Shown here in pieces: positions 43,508 through 51,335 of a stretch of DNA of 64,000 bases (position 1 is its first letter; every line of letters starts with the position of its first letter). Below the pieces are notes generated by a model that saw only the letters and a program-made list of their open reading frames with translations, was not told the origin of the DNA and did not search any database. The translations under genes were made by a program, and so were the position numbers. Source of the DNA: Novipirellula artificiosorum. Its GTDB lineage: Bacteria > Planctomycetota > Planctomycetia > Pirellulales > Pirellulaceae. The stretch covers positions 329,823 through 393,822 of the forward strand of contig NZ_SJPV01000007.1 of the NCBI RefSeq assembly GCF_007860135.1, written 5' to 3'.

Positions 43508-44482
43508 ATGCGTGCAAACCCAGTTCCGAATCTTGAACGATTGCAAGATCGAGCGCTGTTGCTACGACAAATTCGCTCGTTCTTTGATGCTGCTGGATTC
43601 TTGGAAGTTCAACCGCCCTGTTTGGCAGCTGGCTGTGTGGTGGATCCCTACATTGATCCGATCAAGGTATCGGCCAAACAATTGGGGATCGCCGAGCCCC
43701 AGCTGGCGGGTGACTATTTTTTGCAGACGTCGCCCGAGTTGTCGATGAAACGGATGTTGGCTGCCGGAGCCCCTTCTATCTATAGCGTGGCGCCGGTTTT
43801 TCGTGCAGGGGAGCGAGGCGATCAGCACAACATCGAATTTACGATGCTGGAATGGTACGATGTTGGGGCCGATCTTGCTTCGGGGATCAAGACCCTCAGC
43901 GATTTCGCGTGTGCCGTACTCGACTACCCAGACTGCGAATGTGTGACGTACCGCGATCTGTTTCGGCGGACGCTCGGATTGGATCCCATCGAGTGCCGAC
44001 TCGAACGCTTGGTCGAGATGGCTGCGTGCATCGACGATTCGCTGGCACATTCCTTTGCCTGCGACCGCGACGGGTTACTTGATCTGTTGTTCACTCAGCG
44101 GATCCAACCGATGCTGGGAATCGACAAGCCCACCATTGTCAAGAATTATCCGCTCAGTCAAGCCGCGCTCGCTCGAGGATGTAGCGATGACAGCGACTGT
44201 GCCGCTCGATTCGAGTTGTTTGCTCGCGGCGTCGAACTGGCAAATGGCTATGACGAGTTGCTCGATCCCGAGATCTTGATCGAACGCACGCGAATCAGTA
44301 ATCAGCGTCGGATCGCCAGCGGCCGCGCGGCGCTTCCGGAAAACCACGCGTTGCTCGATGCAATGAGGCATGGCATGCCACCGTCCGCAGGTGTCGCCGT
44401 GGGCGTTGATCGATTGTTGATGGTCAAGACCCACGCCAACTCCATTGCGAGTGTGATCCCCTTTCCGATCGAAATTGCATAA
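43508..44482 (+). CDS. epmA: Elongation factor P (R)-beta-lysine ligase EpmA
   Basis: A 324-residue protein, the length of E. coli EpmA (GenX/PoxA). It is a class II lysyl-tRNA-synthetase core without the anticodon domain. Motif 2 reads FRAGERGDQHNIEFTMLEWY and motif 3 GVAVGVDRLLM. The binding-pocket ELANGYDELLDPE is also present. EpmA attaches beta-lysine to a lysine of EF-P and relieves ribosome stalling at proline runs. Neither efp nor the aminomutase epmB is in the window. No Shine-Dalgarno site precedes the ATG. Confidence 0.95.
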   Translation: MRANPVPNLERLQDRALLLRQIRSFFDAAGFLEVQPPCLAAGCVVDPYIDPIKVSAKQLGIAEPQLAGDYFLQTSPELSMKRMLAAGAPSIYSVAPVFRAGERGDQHNIEFTMLEWYDVGADLASGIKTLSDFACAVLDYPDCECVTYRDLFRRTLGLDPIECRLERLVEMAACIDDSLAHSFACDRDGLLDLLFTQRIQPMLGIDKPTIVKNYPLSQAALARGCSDDSDCAARFELFARGVELANGYDELLDPEILIERTRISNQRRIASGRAALPENHALLDAMRHGMPPSAGVAVGVDRLLMVKTHANSIASVIPFPIEIA

Positions 44483-44593
44483 ACGGCCCAAGTTTCACGG
44501 CCTTTCGGCCTTTCGCTACAATACAGGAAGTGTCTTTCTAGCGATGAGCCGTTAAACTAAAGAGTCTCTTCACATCTAAAGCGAGCGGTTGGC

Positions 44594-45073
44594 ATGAAAC
44601 AAAACACATCTTCGACTCGGCGATTGGCCGTCAACGCGGCTTTCCTGAAGGATATCAAGGATGACAGCCATCATTTGAAAGTACTTCTGGAGAAAATCAG
44701 TCCCATGGTTTCGCATGAAAAAATTGCGAGCAACCATTGGGGTGAGATCGTCGAATTGTGGTCGGAACTGCGTGATCAACTGGCGCTTCATTTTTCGCTT
44801 GAAGAGGCATATGGGTATTTCGAAGAAGCAATCGATACGGCGCCGGAACTGAGTACGAAAGCCGAGCAATTACGCGGGCAACATACACAACTGTTCGAAT
44901 CGATCCGCCGCCTTGTCGAGGCCGCCAGTGAGGCACCGGCGGATCAAGAAGAACGGATCGCAAAGCTTCTGACTCGCTACATGAGCTTCATCAAGTCGTT
45001 TCAGGTTCATGAGGAAGCGGAATTAACGCTCATTTTAGAGGCGCTCGACAGCGACCTTGGTGTTTGCGACTAA
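44594..45073 (+). CDS. Hemerythrin-like domain protein
   Basis: A 159-residue, all-helical cytosolic protein. The di-iron ligand pattern of hemerythrins is visible: DDSHHLKVLL in the first helix, LALHFSLEEAYGYFE in the second (HxxxE), LRGQHTQLFE in the third, and FQVHEEAELTLILE in the fourth (HxxxE). Such proteins sense or store oxygen, or protect from nitric oxide or iron stress. A TACAAT hexamer at 44517-44522 may be part of its promoter. It is a single gene between epmA and the BNR_4 gene. Confidence 0.88.
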   Translation: MKQNTSSTRRLAVNAAFLKDIKDDSHHLKVLLEKISPMVSHEKIASNHWGEIVELWSELRDQLALHFSLEEAYGYFEEAIDTAPELSTKAEQLRGQHTQLFESIRRLVEAASEAPADQEERIAKLLTRYMSFIKSFQVHEEAELTLILEALDSDLGVCD

Positions 45074-45101
45074 CGCTCCGCTCCGCTGCGGCTGTGCCGG
45101 C

Positions 45102-46469
45102 CTAGGGTGATTTGACCATTTTCACGACTTCTAAAACGCTGGCGGGTGGCAGCGGCGGGGTGTGGGGTTTGTCGTGGTTCGCTCCGAGCGTTTCCCAGCG
45201 AAGGATGAATTTGGTATTCGGATCCGGTGAACGCCCCGAATCGCCAGCAAGCTGCACCGAAATGCCCTCAAATTCAATCGTCGGTTGCTGCATGGGTTCG
45301 GGGTAAGTTGCGTGGATCGAAACGGGCCGGTCGATCGGTAACAGCGAATCGGCGTCGAGAAATAGATTTCCAGTTCCATGATCTCGGTGCCAATAGCGAA
45401 CCGCCAACACACCGGGTTCAACCAATTTGGGAGCGGTCGCGCGAATGCCAATGAATGGCATCGCCCCGCGACCGCCAAATGGGATCTCTTCGTTCCAGCG
45501 GGTGATCACATGCCGGTGCCACGCGCCGTTTTCAAACCTGGCAATGTAGATCTGCATGTGCTCGCTTTCATCGCGCCGGTGATACGTGATCATGGGGCGA
45601 TTGTTTGGGTCGAATGAGAAATTCAATCCGCTGTTGATGATTCCTCCGCCGGGTGGAACGGGATCCACAATCAGTTCGCTCTGTCCAAGTGTCATCGGCA
45701 GCGTGATGGGATCTCCATCGGCCGTTTCCCAACGGCGCAAGTCTCGGCTCCGCGCGTGGGACAAATCATGATTCGTTGCACAATCGGGTGTGTCCCGCCA
45801 AACCCAAACGACGTGAAACCACCCGTCCGGCCCCTTTACCGGGCCAAGGGGATACGCATTTCGCATGCCTTCCCCCTCAAACAGAGGGGTGTCGAGGAAT
45901 CGGCTCCAGCTTTTCGAATCCACGTCGTAGCGGTTGTAAAAGCGCCGTCCATTGCCGCTGCCGCCGCTGCGATAGTTGAACAGCAAATTGCCATCGGAGT
46001 CACTCAGGAAGTGGGGGTAGGTGCATTTTTGCTCATCGTTGCCCGTCATCGCTTGTGGCATCATCGTCGTAATGTCTCCCGGTTTTTCGGAACGGAAGTA
46101 AACCAGAGGCACACAGTGCATGTTGCCAGAGAGATGCAAATGGCCAGTCGAGTCAATCGCCATTGTGATGTAGTTGTGCGAATCCCATCCGATCTTGCTG
46201 GGTAGTGTGATGGATTGCCATTGCGTGCTGTCGAGTGCTCGGCTCGCGACGATCATCTCATGATGTTCGTTGTAGTAGGCAACGTATTGTTGGTTTTCGT
46301 TGGTCAGCAAACAAAAACCGACTCGGACCCACGACGGCACCTGATCGATCGCTACCTTTTCGGCTATTCGGTATTGCGCAGAGAGGCTCTCGCCAGCGCC
46401 GGATGACGAGACAAGCAGGAGGAGCGAGCATCCAAATGCCAAGAAACGGGCAGTCAGTGGGTACGGCAT
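45102..46469 (-). CDS. Exported BNR_4 beta-propeller protein
   Basis: A 455-residue secreted protein with a signal peptide (LTARFLAFGCSLLLLVSSSG). The BNR_4 (PF15892-type) propeller signature GWDSHNYITMAIDSTGHLHL, followed by SGNMHCVPLVYFRS, is clear; later blades include GPDGWFHVVWVWRD and FSFDPNNRPMITYHRRDESE. Related propellers include ulvan and other polysaccharide lyases (PL24/PL25), which marine planctomycetes use. Whether this one has lyase residues cannot be judged by eye. There is no sulfatase or sugar transporter next to it. Confidence 0.85.
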   Translation of the reverse strand: MPYPLTARFLAFGCSLLLLVSSSGAGESLSAQYRIAEKVAIDQVPSWVRVGFCLLTNENQQYVAYYNEHHEMIVASRALDSTQWQSITLPSKIGWDSHNYITMAIDSTGHLHLSGNMHCVPLVYFRSEKPGDITTMMPQAMTGNDEQKCTYPHFLSDSDGNLLFNYRSGGSGNGRRFYNRYDVDSKSWSRFLDTPLFEGEGMRNAYPLGPVKGPDGWFHVVWVWRDTPDCATNHDLSHARSRDLRRWETADGDPITLPMTLGQSELIVDPVPPGGGIINSGLNFSFDPNNRPMITYHRRDESEHMQIYIARFENGAWHRHVITRWNEEIPFGGRGAMPFIGIRATAPKLVEPGVLAVRYWHRDHGTGNLFLDADSLLPIDRPVSIHATYPEPMQQPTIEFEGISVQLAGDSGRSPDPNTKFILRWETLGANHDKPHTPPLPPASVLEVVKMVKSP

Positions 46470-46928
46470 CAGAAATTGGGGGGTGAAACAGGGTGGGAAG
46501 AATCAAGGCGGAAGCGTTGTAGTTTAACAAATCCGACCGCGTGGATCGCATCATTGCGGAGCGCGTTCACCCAGATTTTTACTGCGAATCGCGTTTTTCT
46601 AGGTAAATCAGGCATTTGTGCAAGTGATTCTCGGTAGGGGCTGCGATCAGGCAATCGAGGTGACAGCAGTTTTGGGAGGGACAGGCAACCTTGGGTGTGT
46701 GTTAACAACCTGGATTCGAACCTCAATTGTGGGTGAATCCCTATTCACAGCCGGCTATTTCGTATAAGATTCTCGCTTGGTTGGTCGATTGTGCATCCGT
46801 CGCTAGCGTTCCTGGCCGACTCGCGCCGCTTCCCTCCGTCCTGTTTGGTGAGTTTCCAAGCAGGCACCTATTTTTAGTAGACCCGTGATAAGAAAGCGGG
46901 TTGTCCATCCTTGCACAGGAGTTTTGCG
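46470..46928. other. Long upstream region of the RRM gene
   Basis: No supported gene. A hairpin ACCCG/CGGGT with an 11-base loop lies at 46881-46901, shortly before the RRM ribosome binding site. A TATAAG at 46763-46768 may be a -10 element, which would give an untranslated leader of about 160 bases. Long leaders are common for cold-inducible RNA-binding genes (inference). Confidence 0.4.
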
Positions 46929-47348
46929 TTGGGCAGGAAATTGTATTGTGGGAACTTGAGCTTTGGCGTCTCAAGTTCAGATTTGGAGCAATTATTTGCT
47001 CAGTTTGGCACGGTCGAGAGTGCGCAGGTTATTACCGATCGCGACAGTGGTCGAAGCAAAGGCTTCGGTTTTGTCGAAATGGGAAGCGATGCGGAAGCTC
47101 AGGCAGCGATTACCGGATTGAACGAAGTTGAACACGAAGGACGGTCTTTGACCGTTAATGAAGCACGACCGCGCGAAGAGCGTGGCGGTGGTGGTGGCGG
47201 CGGCCGAGGTGGTCGCGGCGGCTACGGCGGTGGCGGTGGCGGCGGTGGTCGCGGCGGCTACGGCGGTGGCGGTGGCGGCGGCGGAGGTCGCGGCGGCTAC
47301 GGTGGTGGTGGCGGAGGCGGCGGTCGTGACCGCGGCGATCGCTACTAA
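46929..47348 (+). CDS. Glycine-rich RRM RNA-binding protein
   Basis: A 139-residue protein starting at a UUG codon, with AGGAG seven bases upstream. An upstream TTG at 46911 overlaps that site and is less likely. The single RRM contains RNP2 KLYCGNLSF and RNP1 SKGFGFVEM, both intact. The C-terminal 55 residues consist of Gly runs with RGGYGG units, an RGG-box-like tail. This matches cold-inducible glycine-rich RNA-binding proteins of cyanobacteria and planctomycetes, which bind single-stranded RNA. The gene has its own terminator and probably its own long leader. Confidence 0.93.
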   Translation: MGRKLYCGNLSFGVSSSDLEQLFAQFGTVESAQVITDRDSGRSKGFGFVEMGSDAEAQAAITGLNEVEHEGRSLTVNEARPREERGGGGGGGRGGRGGYGGGGGGGGRGGYGGGGGGGGGRGGYGGGGGGGGRDRGDRY

Positions 47349-47375
47349 GTTTCACCGAAACGAATGAAATTGTTG

Positions 47376-47410
47376 AAAAGGGAATCGGCCTTGCGTCGAC
47401 TCCCTTTTTT
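47376..47410 (+). terminator. Intrinsic terminator after the RRM gene
   Basis: An 8-bp stem, AAAAGGGA and TCCCTTTT, closes a 17-base loop and ends in a T-run. It begins 27 bases after the RRM stop codon and separates it from the aldo/keto reductase gene. Confidence 0.75.
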
Positions 47411-47462
47411 CGTGCGCCGTACGCGGTTGAACCCCACTGCCGCGTGCGTCACAATTCGCCCC

Positions 47463-48374
47463 ATGAGACCTTCCGAACCCATCGTGCTTGGGCTCTGGCC
47501 GATCGCCGGAGTCACCACCCTTGGCGTGACGCCAACCGACGCGAACGCAACGATCGCCAAGGCGATTGAGAAAGGCGTCACCACCTTTGACACCGCGTAC
47601 AGCTACGGCTACGAAGGTGACAGCGACAAACTCCTTCGGCCGTTTTTGCAGCGTGATCGTGACCGGTTCCAAGTGATTGGCAAAGTGGGCCAGCGTTGGA
47701 CCGCTTCACACGAAAGGGTGGTCGACGGATCGCCCGAGCAGTTGACGGCCGATGCGGAAGAATCCCTACAACGACTTGGCATCGAGCGATTTGACCTGTT
47801 GATGCTTCACGCGGTGGATCCCAACGTGGATGTCGCCCGATCGGCTGCGGCGTTGGTGGCGCTGAAGCAGCGAGGCCTTTGCCAGGAGATAGGTGTTTGT
47901 AACGTGACCGCATCGGAGCGACGTGAGTTCGTCGCTTCGGCTCCCTGTCGCGCGATTCAAACGCCGCTGAATATGTTGCAACGTGAAGCACTTGAGCAAT
48001 TGGTGCCCGATTGTCTTGCCGACCAAACGGACGTCTACGTTTACTGGACGTTGATGAAAGGCTTGTTGGCTGGCAAGATCACGCGCGACCATCAATTTGC
48101 TGAAGGCGACAGTCGTCCCAAGTATGCGGTCTTTCAGGGCGATACCCGTCGGCGTACTCATGATTTTCTGGACGCGATCCAGCCGATTGCGGACCAGCTG
48201 GGTTTGACGATCGCCCAGTTGTCGATCAGTTGGACCCTTTCACAGCCGGGAATCACGGCGGCGCTGGTCGGAGCCCATCGTCCCGAACAAATCGAGGAGA
48301 CGTGTGGCGCAATGCGGCTCTCGTCGGCGACCGTCGCCCAAATCGATTCGCGGATCGCACAGCATGGCTTCTAA
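47463..48374 (+). CDS. Aldo/keto reductase
   Basis: A 303-residue NAD(P)H-dependent oxidoreductase. The catalytic tetrad is visible: Asp and Tyr in FDTAYSYGYEG, Lys in VIGKVGQ, and His in LLMLHAVD. The SISWTLSQPGITAALVGAHR near the C-terminus is the cofactor-binding part. A longer frame from 47364 would run through the RRM terminator, so the ATG at 47463 is preferred. It belongs to the AKR11/12-like, general-stress class by appearance. The substrate is unknown. Confidence 0.9.
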   Translation: MRPSEPIVLGLWPIAGVTTLGVTPTDANATIAKAIEKGVTTFDTAYSYGYEGDSDKLLRPFLQRDRDRFQVIGKVGQRWTASHERVVDGSPEQLTADAEESLQRLGIERFDLLMLHAVDPNVDVARSAAALVALKQRGLCQEIGVCNVTASERREFVASAPCRAIQTPLNMLQREALEQLVPDCLADQTDVYVYWTLMKGLLAGKITRDHQFAEGDSRPKYAVFQGDTRRRTHDFLDAIQPIADQLGLTIAQLSISWTLSQPGITAALVGAHRPEQIEETCGAMRLSSATVAQIDSRIAQHGF

Positions 48375-48497
48375 GGCGAGAGGCAAAAGAGCTCTTACCG
48401 TACCCCAGTTCTTAGCCGTGACGCACCGCTAGTCTCGTGTTGCAGCTCGCAGCCTGCACGACGACATCGGTTGTCCGTAGGTTCCATACCGACCGAT

Positions 48498-49766
48498 TCA
48501 CTTTTTCGATTCGCTGGATGGGGAAAAGACCTCGACGCCGCTCAACGTCCCACCGCCACGTTTTGGGCTTCCGCATGCGATGTAGATACGCCCGTTATGC
48601 ACCACCGCTTGGCTGCCGTGGCGTCCTTGTTGCATGTTTGCCAATCGCGTCCAGCTTGCTGTTTCAGGGTCGAGCATCCAGCTGTTCGCGACAGCGGTTT
48701 CTGCGGTTTCGCCGCCAAAGTAGATGATCTTACCCGCGATCGCGACCACCCCGCCGGCCGCGGTGCCGATCGGCAACGGTGCGTCTTCAAGCGTCGACCA
48801 GGTCCCCGATTGAAAATCGTAAACGTCGACGGCGGTTTCGGTGGCTCCAAAAAACGCACCGAACTGCGGCGTGTGCAAACTGGTGTTGCGGCCGCCGATG
48901 CAATAGAACTTGTCACCGACAACGACCGCATGAAAGTGGTCACGAATGTGCGGCGCGTCGGGCAATCGCTTCCATTGCCCGGTGGCGGGGTCGTACTCGT
49001 CAAACCAGTTGTTCGTGCCGCTGGTGTGGCCCAAGGTGATTCCGCAGGCCATGTAGATCTTGCCGTTATAGATGGCGGTACCCGCACCACCGCGGCGTCG
49101 ATCTTCAGGGATGGGATCCCCAATCGTCCAAGCGTCTGAAATCGGATCGTAGATTTGCACGTTTTCCATCGGTGGTTCTTTGGGGTATTTCCCGGTCATT
49201 GCACCGACGATGTAGATTTTGTTGTTCCAGACGACGCTTTGAAAATGGTGAATCAATGGCGTCGTGACGCTCATCGTATCCCAAACGCTGCTGTCAGGAT
49301 CGAAACGATCGATTTGGCGTGATTCTCGTCCACCAATCAAGTAGAACTTGCCGTCGTGATTGACAAAGGTTGTTTCATGACGTGCCGTGGGTTTACCCTT
49401 GGTTTCCAATGTCTGCCAGCGTCCTGTTGAAACGGCCGAATTGGCATCCACAACCGCGTCGTCGTTTGCGAGCGTTCGGCGATCCCAGGTCGACACAGTG
49501 AAACCGAACACGAAGAGACAGACGACCGATACAAGGGGCCGAGAAAATCGTAGGGCGGCACGGCCGCAGCGAAGCGAGCTGCCGCTCGGAGTGGCGTTGG
49601 CCCGCTCCCGTTGGTCGCTAGAATCGTGTTGAATTAATCTCCATTTCGCCGATAACTGATGTAGGGCGGCACGGCCGCAGCGAGCGAGCCGCCGCTCGGG
49701 GACATCATCATGGCAAGAGGATAGGGACTCGTCCGATGACTGATTTTGAGTCGTTTGGGTGAACAT
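48498..49766 (-). CDS. Kelch-repeat protein with repeat-derived N-terminus
   Basis: A secreted or membrane-anchored kelch propeller. Blades follow the GGR/W pattern: NHDGKFYLIGGRESRQIDRF, WNNKIYIVGAMTG, YNGKIYMACGITLG, VGDKFYCIGGRNTS, AGKIIYFGGETAE and HNGRIYIACGSPKR. A hydrophobic segment (LVSVVCLFVFGFTV) should be the signal. Upstream of it, the frame passes through two copies of a palindromic repeat that encode RCGRAAL twice. No normal start with a ribosome binding site lies close to the signal segment; ATG 49766 is the best candidate but uncertain. The N-terminus may have been altered by insertion of the repeats. Confidence 0.7.
   Translation of the reverse strand: MFTQTTQNQSSDESLSSCHDDVPERRLARCGRAALHQLSAKWRLIQHDSSDQRERANATPSGSSLRCGRAALRFSRPLVSVVCLFVFGFTVSTWDRRTLANDDAVVDANSAVSTGRWQTLETKGKPTARHETTFVNHDGKFYLIGGRESRQIDRFDPDSSVWDTMSVTTPLIHHFQSVVWNNKIYIVGAMTGKYPKEPPMENVQIYDPISDAWTIGDPIPEDRRRGGAGTAIYNGKIYMACGITLGHTSGTNNWFDEYDPATGQWKRLPDAPHIRDHFHAVVVGDKFYCIGGRNTSLHTPQFGAFFGATETAVDVYDFQSGTWSTLEDAPLPIGTAAGGVVAIAGKIIYFGGETAETAVANSWMLDPETASWTRLANMQQGRHGSQAVVHNGRIYIACGSPKRGGGTLSGVEVFSPSSESKK
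49550..49699. repeat. Two copies of a GC-rich palindromic repeat
   Basis: Copies at 49550-49589 and 49661-49699 share GTAGGGCGGCACGGCCGCAG, then a CGAGCG...CGCTCG hairpin; they differ by one inserted base and two changes. They are in direct orientation, 111 bases apart. Both lie in the 5' part of the kelch reading frame. They look like members of a dispersed REP-like family. Confidence 0.85.
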
Positions 49767-49831
49767 GGATGCAACAGGGTTCCGGGGGGTGAAGAGTGTT
49801 TGCTGGTGGGCTGTCAGCACTAAATCTTAGG

Positions 49832-49896
49832 GTAGTGGATTTCGCCAGAAATCCGTAACTCAAATAGTCTTGGAGACTTCTGGCGAAGTCCACTAC
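49832..49896. repeat. 65-bp inverted repeat
   Basis: Arms of 19 bases (GTAGTGGATTTCGCCAGAA at 49832-49850 and its near-complement at 49878-49896) match at 18 positions and enclose 27 bases. It is non-coding and lies beside other palindromes in the gap between the kelch gene and the membrane protein gene. Confidence 0.85.
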
Positions 49897-49929
49897 GTCC
49901 CAACTCGCAGTTTTATACTTGACAGTCCA

Positions 49930-50061
49930 CTCGTATTCCGCCGCAGCTCAATGTTCGGGAAGGGCCGCTTCCTACCGGCCACACTCTCAAGCGATTTGGC
50001 CGGCGGGAACCGGCCCTACTCCGAACGCCTACTCGCAATTCAAGCTGAGTCGGAATACGAG
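49930..50061. repeat. Nested inverted repeat element
   Basis: Outer arms at 49930-49948 and 50042-50061 (CTCGTATTCCGccGCAGCT type) enclose inner arms at 49961-49980 and 49998-50017 (AGGGCCGcTTCCtaCCGGCC type). Two palindromes thus lie one within the other, which suggests one element inserted into another or a single composite MITE-like element. No reading frame is supported between 49767 and 50178. Confidence 0.8.
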
Positions 50062-50178
50062 CGATTGCCAATCGATGCTAACGTAGTGACAGCGACCCGG
50101 CAACGATTGAGGTCGCGGAAAGGGGATGCCCCGCCCCCGATTTGCTAAGTGGAAGGCAGGAAGGGCGAAAATGCTCGA

Positions 50179-51285
50179 TTACCTATTTAGTTGCGGCAAC
50201 TCGGCCGCCGCTTTGGGATCGGGAATCCATAGATCTTCGACTTGTTGCCCCCCGGCTTCGTGTCGCATCAGCAAATAGACGCCTCCAATGAGTGCCCAGG
50301 CAAAGGCGAAACAGCTCGCGATCGGGAGGATGGATAGAATTTGGCCAACCCAGCCAGATAGTTCAGCCGGCGCGGCCGCCAAATCAAGAACCGTCCACGA
50401 AATCAATGCGGCAGTCAATGCAACGGTGGTCGCCAACAACGCGACGACCATCAGCAGCACCCAGGCAACGGCCAAGTGGATCAGCAAGTGCAGAGGTCTG
50501 CGGTAAAGGTACTCGTACCCTCGGCTTAGCGAGTCGAGCGAATCGGGGTCTTTTTCATTTGACAAGGCGGACCAAGCGAGCGGGACCGCGACGTTGGCTC
50601 CGAAAGCCAAAAGACCGCAGGGGATGCTGAGTAGCGCAATGAAGATTGCTCCGGGGATTTGAACCGCGAGACTCTCGGGGGCCAATCGAGTGCCCCAGGC
50701 GACGGCGAAGATCATCACGGCCATCATCAACACACATGCGAACGGAACAAGTGCCGCAATCCAAGCCGACGGGGATCTCTTGACCGCCATTCGAGATGCT
50801 TCCGCGATGGGCATCATGCTACGGCCTGCCGTCAACAAGGCTCCTTGGCGGGCGAACACGAGGGCTGCTGGAGCCCAAACGAGCAGCGTCCAGAGGATGG
50901 AACCACCACATGCCAACAGACTTCGGTCTGCCAGCCCCGGATGGAACAAGGTGGTCGCATTGATCCCGCGAAAATATCCCGTCAGTTGGGTGAGCGAGTC
51001 GTTGGAGGCATGCATCAGGGATGTGGCACTTCCATCAATGGCAGCCAATTGCAACCGTTCGTGCGAAACGCAGTACGGCCCAAGCCACCAAACCATCAAC
51101 GTCAAGACGCTCAGACTCACCATCGTTGGCGAACCGGCAAACCGCAGCGTCCGCACCAAACGCAACCAGCCGAACAGGTCAACCCATTCGCGCACCCGGC
51201 TGAGAATCCCGACCTCCAAATCATGGCCGGTGTGCACGGTCACTCCGTCGTGCTGGTTGGAGGTGGGAGGTGTCGTTTGACTCAT
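50179..51285 (-). CDS. Multi-pass membrane protein, last gene of the fluC operon
   Basis: A 368-residue protein with about six membrane helices: MVSLSVLTLMVWWLG, LLACGGSILWTLLVWAPAAL, WIAALVPFACVLMMAVMIFA, IFIALLSIPCGLLAFGANVA, LLIHLAVAWVLLMVVALLAT and ILPIASCFAFAWALIGGVYL. It has a cytosolic N-terminus and no catalytic motif that I recognise. The ATG at 51285 has AGGA upstream and is preferred to a frame open to 51543. It lies 50 bases after the YCF48-like gene. It may be a planctomycete-specific membrane partner of that exported protein. Confidence 0.75.
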   Translation of the reverse strand: MSQTTPPTSNQHDGVTVHTGHDLEVGILSRVREWVDLFGWLRLVRTLRFAGSPTMVSLSVLTLMVWWLGPYCVSHERLQLAAIDGSATSLMHASNDSLTQLTGYFRGINATTLFHPGLADRSLLACGGSILWTLLVWAPAALVFARQGALLTAGRSMMPIAEASRMAVKRSPSAWIAALVPFACVLMMAVMIFAVAWGTRLAPESLAVQIPGAIFIALLSIPCGLLAFGANVAVPLAWSALSNEKDPDSLDSLSRGYEYLYRRPLHLLIHLAVAWVLLMVVALLATTVALTAALISWTVLDLAAAPAELSGWVGQILSILPIASCFAFAWALIGGVYLLMRHEAGGQQVEDLWIPDPKAAAELPQLNR

Positions 51286-51335
51286 TTCGATTCCTAAACG
51301 CTTCTCGTCGCGACGGGTCGGCTTCCGACCAAAAT

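Noticed and set aside
46700..46740. GGATTCGAACC on the plus strand (GGTTCGAATCC on the minus), like a tRNA T-loop
   Set aside because: The bases on each side do not pair into a 5-bp T stem, and no anticodon arm or acceptor stem is found at the right distance.
49870..50148. A 92-codon plus-strand frame
   Set aside because: It lies entirely in nested inverted repeats, so the frame is a by-product of GC-rich palindromes.
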